From Micromonospora echinofusca (lineage in GTDB: Bacteria > Actinomycetota > Actinomycetes > Mycobacteriales > Micromonosporaceae), in the NCBI RefSeq assembly GCF_017614955.1, contig NZ_WVUH01000021.1, positions 1-35,429 of the forward strand: 35,429 bases of DNA, in the 5' to 3' direction. Shown here in pieces: positions 12,201 through 21,300 of this stretch. Position 1 is the stretch's first letter. Every line of letters begins with the position of its first letter. The position numbers and the translations under genes are program-made. Below the pieces are notes generated by a model. The model had not been told where the DNA came from. It saw nothing but the letters and a program-made list of their open reading frames with translations, and did not search any database.

Positions 12201-12970
12201 CCCCGGTGTGGGAGTCGCAGCCGGCCTTCCAGTACACGACTCCGGTCGTCCTGCAGGCGGGTCAGATGGCGACGCGGACCTGGAACAAGGCGGTGGTCCG
12301 GACCGCGACGACGGTGAACCGGCCCGACGGTGGCGCCGTGCGGGACGGCAACGTCGGCGTGGTGCTCCCGGTGGGGCTGCTCGACGGGGCGGCCAACCAG
12401 CTGTACGGGTTCCGCCACTTCACCGACCGGGAACTGGCCACGGTGTACCGCAACGGTCAGCTGCTCGGCTCCGCGCCCGGCGTGCAGGTGGCTTTCCCGG
12501 TGACGCCGGAACGGGCCCGGTACCGCGTGGTCACCGACGTCCAGCGGACCCAACCGGCGTGGACGACCTCCACCAGGGTCAACACCAGCTGGGAGTTCGA
12601 CTCGGCGGACGACGGTGTGGCGGGACCGCAGAAGCTGCCGTTCATCTCGGTCGACTACGACGTGGACGTCGACCTGACCAACAGCGCGCGGGCCGGGTCG
12701 GCGGTCGGCATCGGCATCGGCTTCCGCTACCCGCAGGGGCTGGATGGACTGCGGATCGTCGAGACCAAGCTGTGGGCCTCCTACGACGACGGGGCCACCT
12801 GGCAGCAGGTGTCCGTCACCCCCAACGGTGCGAACGGTGTCACCGGCGCCATCCGGAGCCCCGAGCTGAACCGCACCAACGGGTTCGTCACCCTGCGGAT
12901 GCAGGCCACCGACGCCGACGGCAACACCGTCGAGCAGACCGTGACCCGCGCCTACCAGCTGCGCGGATAA
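9212..12970 (+). CDS. Secreted subtilisin-like serine peptidase (S8), PA-domain containing
   Basis: A 1252-residue exported protease. Residues 1-28 form a signal peptide (basic MPRKK, hydrophobic core, AYG/Q cleavage region). A prodomain-like stretch runs to about 205. The S8 catalytic domain (about 210-490) has Asp238 in VAVLDTG, His273 in GHGTHVA, oxyanion Asn366 in AAGNSGP and Ser445 in GTSMATPHVAG, so the triad is complete. Behind it come an Ig/Fn3-like beta region (about 505-610), a protease-associated-type segment (about 820-910, with NAAAAGARAVVIYHD) and a long C-terminal region ending in a beta-rich domain. No sorting signal or C-terminal membrane helix is seen, so it is probably released for extracellular protein digestion. 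It is divergent from the AraC gene and is followed by a strong terminator. Confidence 0.95.
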   Translation: MPRKKPTLVGATLAVTLVVAGGGSAYGQPPASVAGVTAVPASSAAAAQVTLVTGDVVTVTTVGGKPAVTVTPHRPESIFRTYSVGNDVYVVPLAAQPFLASGQLDQRLFNVTGLVAQGYDDAHSSTIPLIVRYAGQNNARTAAAPAAPAGSRMTRRLPSVRGAALAADKKQAAAFWESVDDDSAKGHTPAAKLTGGVERIWLDGRVRTLLDVSVPQIGAPDAWAAGYDGTGVKVAVLDTGVDPNHPDLVGQIVETQSFVPGETVQDGHGHGTHVAATIAGTGAGSGGKHRGVAPGARLLVGKVLSDGGAGGESGIIAGMDWAARSGAKVISMSLGGDTRDGTDPMSEAVNQLTAETGALFTIAAGNSGPGATTVGSPGIAEAALTVGAVDDTDAVTSFSSRGPLVDGRLKPEITAPGRNIVAARAAGTSMGTPLDAHYTSASGTSMATPHVAGAAAILAQQHPGWTPERLKNQLVSTAKITPGASVYDQGAGRTDVSRAVRQSVSGSGVVDFGNQEWDVTVPVTKKITYVNDGDQPVTLALKVQDAGAALPAGTLALGADTVTVPAGGTADVPVTLDATKVTTGAYGGHVTATSADGATALTTAVAFVKDVERFDVAVKLTDLDGKAPASTYSAVWVFDLKTSRPADIHFLLSAEGTVNLRLPRGEYAVASTTYRYTADYSQVRDYVYGAESGINLDSDRTITFDGRTAGQVSVATPKPSQSKRVTMGLSLINDAGTMAYSLQDGLFGHTRMHAIPSRLEKANLVHRLNWSLVAPELKAQIVTPGAFPITPEYVDGWLGSARLDGTHLLRVVNAGIGRAQDYPGTSAKGKLALVRRSDDVTPGEQIANAAAAGARAVVIYHDTAADWGISSYARTATAIPAMTLGNGPGARLADLATRRDVTVRLTGVAVSPYTYEVLKHQQGILADQSYRVGTAELALVRSSFHASTSGTEGGYNRFVIGPLQSFLVMTTSRIALPRTVTEYVTANLPTIEIMSVTPVWESQPAFQYTTPVVLQAGQMATRTWNKAVVRTATTVNRPDGGAVRDGNVGVVLPVGLLDGAANQLYGFRHFTDRELATVYRNGQLLGSAPGVQVAFPVTPERARYRVVTDVQRTQPAWTTSTRVNTSWEFDSADDGVAGPQKLPFISVDYDVDVDLTNSARAGSAVGIGIGFRYPQGLDGLRIVETKLWASYDDGATWQQVSVTPNGANGVTGAIRSPELNRTNGFVTLRMQATDADGNTVEQTVTRAYQLRG

Positions 12971-12986
12971 CCTCCGCCGGCACCCG

Positions 12987-13023
12987 GGATCGCCCCCGTC
13001 CGCACCGCGGGCGGGGGCGATCC
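12987..13023. terminator. Strong hairpin terminator after the S8 peptidase
   Basis: A 17-bp stem (12987-13003 with 13007-13023, one G-U pair) closes on a three-base loop, 16 bases after the peptidase stop. It also serves the convergent TrmB/LuxR-type gene. Confidence 0.85.
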
Positions 13024-13081
13024 GCTGTCCCGGACCAGGCGGTCGGGATCAGCCAGCCGTCGCGGACCGTGACGGGGAGCG

Positions 13082-14032
13082 TCAGGACGGGATCAGCCCG
13101 GACCGGGCCGCGTACCAGGCCAGTTGCATCCGACTGTCGGTCCCGGCCAGTTTCATCAGCCGTTGGATCCGACGCTGCACGGTGCGTTCGCTGGTGCCGA
13201 GGCGGCTGGCCACCGTCTTGTCCGGCATGCCGGAGAGCAGGTACGTCAGCAGGGCGACGTCCACGTCGTCCCAGGCCGGCACCCCCTCGGTCACCCCGGT
13301 GGCGGTGAGCCGCAGCGGCGTGGCGGCCTGCCAGACCCGTTCGAAGAGCGCCACCAGCAGGTGTACCAGCGCCTGTCCCCGGACCAGCAGGAACCCGGGC
13401 CGCACGCTGGTCTGGTCGGGCAGCATCGGCAGCAGCACCGCCGCCCGGTCCACGATGATCATCTTGCTGGGCAGTTCGGGGGCGATCCTGATCTCGTACC
13501 CGCTCTTGAGGAACCTGCCGATCTCGTCGGGTGTCCGTGGGTCGTCGAGGGCGGCCCGTTCGTACACGTACCGGTACCTCGGTGCGTCCGTGGAGACGTC
13601 GAGGTCGCCGTCGAGCACGTACGGCGGCCGGAAGAACGCCAGCACCTCCTGCTTGGCACCCCGCTCCATGTTGTCGATCCAGGTGGCGAGCTGCTCCGGC
13701 GTGGTGAGCGCCTCCACCTCACCCACCGCCGCCGCCGCTCCCGTCCGGTACACCTCCACCAGTTGGGCCAGCCGGCCCTGGACCTGTTGCAGCGCGGCCT
13801 GCCGTTGCACGATCAGGGTGCCGAGCCCGACATCCGGCGGTACCACCACGTACAGTTCGTCGTCGTCGCGGGTCACCAGGCCGAGCGTGACCAGCCGTGC
13901 CATCACCGTCGCCGTCTCCGCCGCCGGCAGTCCGAGCGACTCCGCCACGTCGACGACGGTCGCCCGGCGCCGCCGCAGCAACTCGACGTAGACGGCCTCG
14001 TCCTGTTCGTCGATACCCAGCCCGTGCAGCAT
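13082..14032 (-). CDS. TrmB/LuxR-type transcriptional regulator
   Basis: A 316-residue regulator with two DNA-binding modules. Residues 1-65 look like a TrmB-type winged helix (GIDEQDEAVYVELLRRRRAT, then VDVAESLGLPAAETATVMARL). A middle region (about 75-240) resembles the TrmB effector part. Residues about 255-310 form a LuxR/GerE-type helix-turn-helix (LSGMPDKTVASRLGTSERTVQRR). The ATG at 14032 has AGGTGA a few bases upstream. It lies 174 bases downstream of the megasynthase stop on the same strand and could be its pathway regulator, but such TrmB-LuxR proteins are numerous in Micromonosporaceae and also occur far from biosynthetic genes. Its signal is unknown. Confidence 0.85.
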   Translation of the reverse strand: MLHGLGIDEQDEAVYVELLRRRRATVVDVAESLGLPAAETATVMARLVTLGLVTRDDDELYVVVPPDVGLGTLIVQRQAALQQVQGRLAQLVEVYRTGAAAAVGEVEALTTPEQLATWIDNMERGAKQEVLAFFRPPYVLDGDLDVSTDAPRYRYVYERAALDDPRTPDEIGRFLKSGYEIRIAPELPSKMIIVDRAAVLLPMLPDQTSVRPGFLLVRGQALVHLLVALFERVWQAATPLRLTATGVTEGVPAWDDVDVALLTYLLSGMPDKTVASRLGTSERTVQRRIQRLMKLAGTDSRMQLAWYAARSGLIPS

Positions 14033-14206
14033 GCGTCACCTGTTCCCACCCGTTGTCGCGGCCCTGCCGGGGACTACTATGCCGCCCGACGGCGGCGGCG
14101 GGCAGTGGCGGAAAGACCCATTCCCACTGGTCGGAGGCGTGTCAGGTGCCCAGGGCGGCGGCGCCCGGTGGGCCGGCCGCGGCGGACGGCCGACGGACAC
14201 ACCGGG

Positions 14207-15340
14207 TCAGCGCGGGACGCCGGCACCGGGTACCGGCCAGCGTGCCGGGTCCGGTGCGACGGGCTGGCGCAGCAGGTGCAGTGGCGCGGCGGTGATCCCG
14301 GCTCCGGTCAGCGCCTGCGCGTACCCGGTCGCCGTGGCCAGGTCCACCGGACCGTGCACCAGTGGCAGGTGGGGCGTGGCCGCCCGCAGCAGGGACTCGA
14401 GCTGGCAGGACGCGATCGTGCCGGGCAGGCCGGCACCCGCCGCGTGCCCGGCCACCGCGACCGGCGGCAGGTCGGCCGGCACGGTACGCCCGGTCCGTCC
14501 CAGGTGCAGCAGGCCTCCGCCGACGACGAGGACGTCACCGTCGCGGTGCATCCGGGCCGCCGCGCGTACCGGGTCCAGGGCGTGCGGGAACGAGTCGTCG
14601 ACGACGACGGTGCCCGGACGGAGCCGGTCGACGTCGATCGGCTGGCCCGCCGCACTCGTCGCACCGATGATCACGTCTGCGGTGTACACCTCGTCGGGGA
14701 CCCCCGGCGTGGACCGGCACACCTCGACGGTGCCGGTGAACCCGTCGGCCCGCAGCCGGGCGGCGTGGGTGGTCAGCCGGGGTGCGGCGGCGGGAATGTC
14801 GCAGAGGACGAGCCGGGCCGGTGGTCGGGGGGTGCGGGCGAGCAGCAGCGCCAACGAGGAGGAGCCGATCGAGCCGAGGCCGACCACGGCGAGGGTCCGT
14901 CCGGCCAGGGTCTGTCCGGTCGCGGCCAGCGCCGCCTCCGTCGTCAGCACCACGGAGACGACGGTGACCGCGTGTCCCGTGGTCACCGCCACGCCGGTAC
15001 GGGTGTGCCGCAGTACGCCGGTGCCGTAACCGGTGTGCGCGGGGATCATTCCGGCGAGCGACACGCACCGCGCGCCGAGGCCGGCGGCCAGGTCCACCGC
15101 ACCGGCCGTCTCGGCGGCGAGGGTCTCCCGGGCCCCGACCAGTTCGTCGGAGAAGCGCGGGAGGCAGACGAATCCCGAGGTGCCGAGCGGGGTGGTCAGT
15201 TCCTCCAGGAGCCGGGCCCGGCCGTCGGGGAAGAGCAGCTCACGCAGGTGTTCCCGGGGCAGGCTCGCGGCCGGCAGGCCGGCGATCGCGGCGAGCTGTG
15301 CCGGCGGCGGCAGGTAACCGACGATGGCGGCGGTCAACGG
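14207..15340 (-). other. Terminal AAR-like reductase domain of the megasynthase
   Basis: The last 375 or so residues start with AAIVGYL, like the IGHL start of cyanobacterial acyl-ACP reductase. They go on with LGTSGFVCLPRFSD, GVAVTTGHAVTVVSVV, a Rossmann glycine motif AVVGLGSIGSS (near 3822), TVVVDDSFPHALDP, VVGGGLLHLG and finally IASCQLESLL, where Cys3981 aligns with the catalytic Cys of AAR (FACFAEAMLLEFE). The alignment is from memory of AAR; shikimate-dehydrogenase-like annotation is also conceivable. Confidence 0.65.
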
Positions 15341-18300
15341 TGTCGCGTGCCGAACATCAGGGACGCCGGCCGGCTCACCCTGCGCTGCTACCGGGGCCGC
15401 TGCCCCTGCCGCCACCGGGGTCGCGGTGGTGTCCGCCGACCCGTCGGGGCCGGCACCCCGGGTCGGGCGCGGCCGGGCGGTCGCCGTCGCTGCGGTGGTG
15501 AGGTCGTCCCGTAGCCGGTCCGCGAGGCGGCCCAGGTCGGCGGGGTGCACCGCCCCGGTGGCGCCACGGATGGTGATCCGCAGCCCGCCCGCCACCGGCC
15601 GGGCGGTCAGGAACAGGTCGGTGCCGATCGGTGGTGGCGCCAGGTCGGTGTCGTCGTCCGCCCAGCTCAGCGTCAGGGTGTCCGGCCCGGGCGGGTCGGC
15701 GGCCGGCGGTGCGGCCGGCGAGCCGAGCGCGTCGAAATCCAGGAAGCTGAAGAAGAACTGCGCGCCGGCCGGGGCGCCGTCCCGGCCGACCCCGGTCACC
15801 GCCGCCGCGACCGACGGTGGATGGTCGTGCTGCCGGGCCCCGGCGAGCTCGGCCGCGACGTGGGCCAACTGGTCGGGGAACGCGGCCGTACCGTGCAGCC
15901 GGAGCGGCAGCATCGCCGCGCAAGGGCCGAAGACCCGGTGCAGATCGGGCAACGGGTGGTCCCGTCCGGTGACGGCCAGCCCGACGACCAGGTCGTCCTG
16001 GCCGGTGAACCGGGCCAGCGCCCGGTGGTACCCGGTCAGCACCGTGGCCGCCACGGTGGTCGCCGCACCGGCGGCGAGCCGGCGCAGGCCGGTGACGACC
16101 GGGGCGTCGAGGGTGACCCCGCACACCGGCGCCGACGGGGCCGGTGCGGACCGGTCGGCACCCGGGGCCCCGGCGGTCCACCCGGACCGGGGGTCCGCGC
16201 GCAGTACCGGCGGCCGGTACGGCCGGTCGAACCGCTCCGCCCACCAGGCACGGACGGCCGGATCCGGCGCGGCGGCTGCCCGCCGGTTCACCAGCTCCAC
16301 GTAGTCCCGGAAGTTCGTCGGCAGCGCGGGCAGCCCGTCGGACCCGCCGCCGGCCAACCGGTGGTAGACCGCCAGCAGTTCACGGCCCAGCAGGGCGACG
16401 CTGTACCCGTCGCCGATCAGGTGGTGGGCGTGCACCAGCAGGACGTGCTCGTCCGGTGCCAGCGCCAGCAGGCGTACCCGCAGCAGGGGCCAGGCCCACG
16501 GCTCGAACCGCCGGCTGCGCTCCTCGGCGACCCGGGCGGCCAGCTCGGCGGGAGAGGAGAGCACCTCGTACCCGACCGGCAGCCGCATCGACGCCGGCAG
16601 TTCCTGCTGCACCGGCGGCCGGGCCCCGGCGGGGAAGACCACCCGGAGCATCTGGTGCCGTGCGACGAGGACGTCCACGGCGCGCTGGAACACGTCACGC
16701 CGGACCGGACCGTGCAACCGCAACCGGGCCAGCCAGGCGGTGCCGGCACCGGGGGAGACCGCGTCGGCGAGTAGGAAACCGCGCTGGGTAGCGGTCACCG
16801 GGAACGGACCCGAAGGATCCGGGACGGGGCCGGGCACGGCGTCGGCCGCTGCCCCGGGTGCGTCGTCTCGGGCCGCCGGGGCGGCTTCGTCCCGGGCCGC
16901 CGCGTCGAGTGCGGCGGCCAGCCCGGCGAGGGTCCGGTGCCGGTAGATCAGGGTCGGGCCGGGTGCGGCGGGGAAGCTCTCCCGCAACCGGGCGAACACC
17001 TCCAGGACCAGGATGGAGTCGCCGCCGAGGGCGAAGAAGTCGTCGTCCGGTCCGACCGCCGGCAGGTCGAGCAGGTCGCGCCAGATCCCGGCCAACCGCT
17101 CCACCGTGCCGGTGCAGGTGCCGTTATCGGTGGCGGTGGCGGTGCGGACAGGGGAGTCGCTGCCCTCGGCCGCCAGCCCACGCCCGGTCAGGGCCAGCAA
17201 CCGGTCCCGGTCGACCTTGCCGACGGTGGTCAGCGGCAGGCTCGCCACCAGGTGGATCCGGGCCGGGACCAGGTGCTCCGGCAGGCTGGCCCGGAGGTGG
17301 GTACGCAGCTCGGCCACCGTCGGGGCGGCTCCCGGGACGGGACAGACGAAGGCGTGCAGCCGTGGGTGCGGATCGGCCCGGTGCAGCACCACGGCCGCCG
17401 CCACCGCGGGGTACCGGCGCAGCACCGCCTCGATCTCGCCGGGTTCCACCCGGTGACCGTGGATCTTCACCTGGTCGTCCAGCCGGCCCAGGAACTCCAG
17501 TTCGCCGTCCGGCGTGACCCGCCCCCGGTCACCGCTGCGGTAGAACCGTTCCCCGTCCCGGAGCACGAACGCGGCGTCGGTCAGCTCCGGCTCGCCGAGA
17601 TAGCCGGCGGTCAGGCCGACCCCACCCAGGTACAGCTCCCCGGCCACGCCGGGGGGACAGTCGCGTCCCTCGTCGTCGACGACCCGCACCACCGCCCCGC
17701 CCACCGGCCGGCCGATCGGCAACCGGCGTACCCCGTCGTCCGGTCGCCGGTCGATCAGGTGCCAGGTGGCGTTGATGGTCGCCTCGGTCGGCCCGTACAG
17801 GTTGGTGATCCGGCACCCGCTGCCGAACAGGTCGTACCAGCGCCGTACCGGCACCGGGGACAGTTCCTCCCCGCCGACGTGCACCCAGCGCAGCGAGGTC
17901 AGGTCCGGGGGTACGCCGTCCCGCGTGGCCCGTTCCTCGGCGGCCCGCAGGATCCGCTCCCACAGGGTCGGCACCGAACTCCACACGGTGACCCGGTCCC
18001 GTTCTAGCCGGGTCAGCAGGGCCGCCGGGTCCCGCAGCAGGTCCCGGGTGAAGGTGACCACGGTGGCCCCGACCAGCAGCGGCGCCAGCAGTTGCCGTAC
18101 CGAGGCGTCGAAGCAGATCGAGGCGGTCTGCGCGAGCCGGTCCCCGGGCCGGTACCCGAAGGCGCCGATCGCCCAGTCGAGGTAGTTGAGCATCGACCGG
18201 TGGGTGACGGGTACGCCCTTCGGCCGGCCCGTCGACCCCGACGTGAAGATCACGTACGCCGGGTCCTGCGGGGCCGGCGTACGGCCGACCGGACCGGACC

Positions 18301-21300
18301 GGACGGCCGGTTCGTCCGGGTGGGCGGACCGGACCGGGCCGAGCCGGACCAGCCGGGCGTCGGCACCGAGCTGTCCGGCCACGGCAGCGCAGTCGTCGTC
18401 GTGCAGCACCAGCCCGGCCCCGGTCCGGGTGAGCTGGTCGCGGAGCCGGGCCGGGGGATGCGCCGCGTCCAGCGGTACCCACGCCGCGCCGGCCCGCAGG
18501 ATGCCGACGACCCCGACGACCGTGCCGGGTCCCGGGGCGGTGAGCAGCCCCACCATCCCGCCCGGACCCGCCCCGTACGTGGCGAGCAGCGCGGCCACCC
18601 GGTCGGCGGCCCGGTCGAGGGCGCGGTAGGTCAGTGCCGCCGTGCCGTCGTGCACGGCCACCGCCTCCGGGGTACGCCGGCAGACCGCCCGGATCCGGGC
18701 GCTCACGTCGTCGTCCCCGGCCGGACCGGTCCCGGCCCCGACGGCGGGCGACCCGGGCGTCGGGTCGACCGGACCGGGGTCACCGTCCGGTGCCGGGCGG
18801 GCCAGGTCGACCAGTTCCCGCCGGTGCTCGGCGGCGAGCCGGGCCACGGTCGCCCGGTCGAAGAGCCGGACCGGGAAGTTCCAGGAGAAGCGCAGCGTCG
18901 GGCCGGACTCCCAGCAGAGCAGGCTGAGCCGGGTGGCGGCCGACGCGGTACCGGCAGCCGTCGCGGCGACGGTGACCGGGCAGTCCGGATCGTGCCGGAC
19001 CGGGAAGCGGGCGAAACTGAACCCGGCCGGGCTCGCCGTGCGGGGGCCACCACCGGTCGGGCCGAGCAGCCGGGCCAGGTCCAACCCGGACACCGAGCCG
19101 TGCCGCTGCGCGGCCGTCCAGGCGATCCGGAGCCGGTCGGCGAGCCGTTCCACCGGCTCGTCCGGGTCCACGTCGGCCAGCAGCGGCAGGGTGTCGGCGA
19201 AGGGCCCGACGATCCGGTCGATGCCGGGCAGCCGCGCCTCGCGGCCGGCGCGGGCCACGTTCACCGGTACCTGCCGTTGCCCGCTCCACCGGGCCAGGCA
19301 CCGCACGTACCCGGCGAGGAGCAGATGGAACAGCGAGACGCCGGCCCGCGCGGCCCGGGCGCGCAGCGCCGCCACCAGCTCCGGCTCCAGGTGCGCGGAG
19401 TGGGTGCTGTACGGGGGAGCGGGCGCGGCGTCGGGGTCACCGTCGAACGGCAGCCGGAGCGTCCACCCGGCACCGCCGAGGGTGTCCCGCCAGTACGTCA
19501 GGTCCTGCCCGGTCGGGGCGCCGGTTCCGGCGACGTACCCGGCGAAGTCGGCGACCGGCGGCGCCGGTTCCGGCGTCCGCCCCCGGGCCAGGGCGGTGTA
19601 CCCGGCCCACAGTTCCTCGCTGACCAGGTTGAGGCTGAACCCGTCCCCGGCGGCGTGGTGCAGGACGAGCACCAGGTGGGCCCGCCCGGGTCCCTCCCGC
19701 ACCAGGACCGCCCGTAGCGGCGGATCACGGGTGAGGTCGACCGGGGTGTTGCAGAGCTGCTCCTCCCGCGCGGCGAGGGTACCGGTCAGCGGCTCCTCCC
19801 GGTACCAGCACGGCCGGTCGGGCGCGGGGACGGTCGGGGGGAGGACCACCTGTCGCGGCGCGGTGGCCGTGGCGCCGGCGGTGAACCGGACGCGCAGCAT
19901 CGCGTGGCGGGTCTCCAACCGGGCCAGGGCCCGGCCGAGCAGGTCGGTGTCGAGCGGGCCGGTGATCGTGTGCCGGACGAAGGCGTAGCTCGCCACGGTC
20001 GGGTGGAGCTGCTCGTTGACGTGGAACGCCCGCTGCACCGGGGTCAGCGGGAATCCGGCGTCGGCGGGTGCGGCCGACGGGAAGCCGGCGTCGCCCGGTG
20101 CGGTCGACGGGAAGCCGGCGTCGCCCGGTACCGTCGACGGCCCCGGCCCGGCGGCCGTGGGCGTCGCGGTGGGCGCCGGGGCCGCCGCGCCGGCGGTGGC
20201 CGCGAGGTGTCCGGCCAGGTCGGCGACGGTGGTGTACTCGAAGAAGAGGGTGACCGGCAGTTCCCGGCCGAGTTCGTCCTCCAGCCGCTTCACCAGGTCC
20301 ACGGCGGCGAGGGAGTCCAGTCCGAGGGCGAGGAACGAGACATCGTCGGCGATCTCCTCCGGCCGGCGGTGCAGTGGTTCGGCGACCAGCCGGCGCAGCA
20401 GTTCGGCCAGTTCCGCGAGTTCCGCCGGCGGCGCGCCGGTGCCGCCCGGTCGGGCGTGGACGGCCGACGGACCGGCCGCCGGGGACCGGTCGGTGGTCGC
20501 CGCCCCGGTGCCCTCCGACGGCCGGGGCCGCAGGTCCGCGACGACCAGGTGGGCCGCGTCGACCTGCCGGGCCAGGGCCAGGCCGCGCAGCGCCCCGTCG
20601 ACGTCCAGCGCCCCGTCACCGACGGTACCGGCGGGCCCACCGGCCCGGGCCGCCATGCCGGTACCGGTGATCGCGGCGAACCCGACCGCCTGGAACGGGC
20701 GGCCGGCGGCCCGCTGCGCGGCGGCGAACGCGTCGAGGAAGGCGTTGCCGGCCGCGTAGTCCCCGATCGCCGTGGCCCTGCCGGGCAGCACGGCGCTGAC
20801 CGAGGAGAAACCCACCACGGCGGTACCGTGGTGGCCGTGCCGGCGCAGCGCCTCGGCGAGCAGGTAGCTCCCGCGCACCTTCGGTGCCAGCACGGCGAGG
20901 ACGTCGGCGGGGGACTTCGCCCGTAGGGTGCCCACCCGTAGTGTCCCGGCGGCGTGGAACACGGTGTCCAGCCGGCGCGGGCCGGTGAGCAGCGCGTCGA
21001 GGTCCGTCGGGACGGTCACGTCGCACCGGTGGTACGTCACGGTGGCCCCGGCGGCGGTCAGTTCGGCCAGCAGCGCGGTGGGGGCCTGCGCGGAACGGCC
21101 GGCCAGCAGCAGGGTCGGGCGGCCCCGGCGGGCCAGGGTACGGGCCAGCGCGGCGCCGACCCCGCCGGTCCCGCCGAGGATCACGTGCACGCCACCGCCA
21201 CCGTCGCCGGGGCCGTCGCCGGTAACAGCCGGTGCCGACGGATCGACCGGCGCCGGCTGCGGTGCCGCCGCCACCCCGGTGAGCACCCGGACCAGGCGGC

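Noticed and set aside
14033..14206. Terminator after the megasynthase
   Set aside because: Only short, imperfect GC pairings such as GGCCG...CGGCC are present; not distinguishable from background, so the regulator may be read through.
20051..20140. Short tandem repeat considered as a CRISPR or mobile-element mark
   Set aside because: Units are contiguous without spacers, in frame, and encode a Pro/Ala/Gly linker inside one protein.
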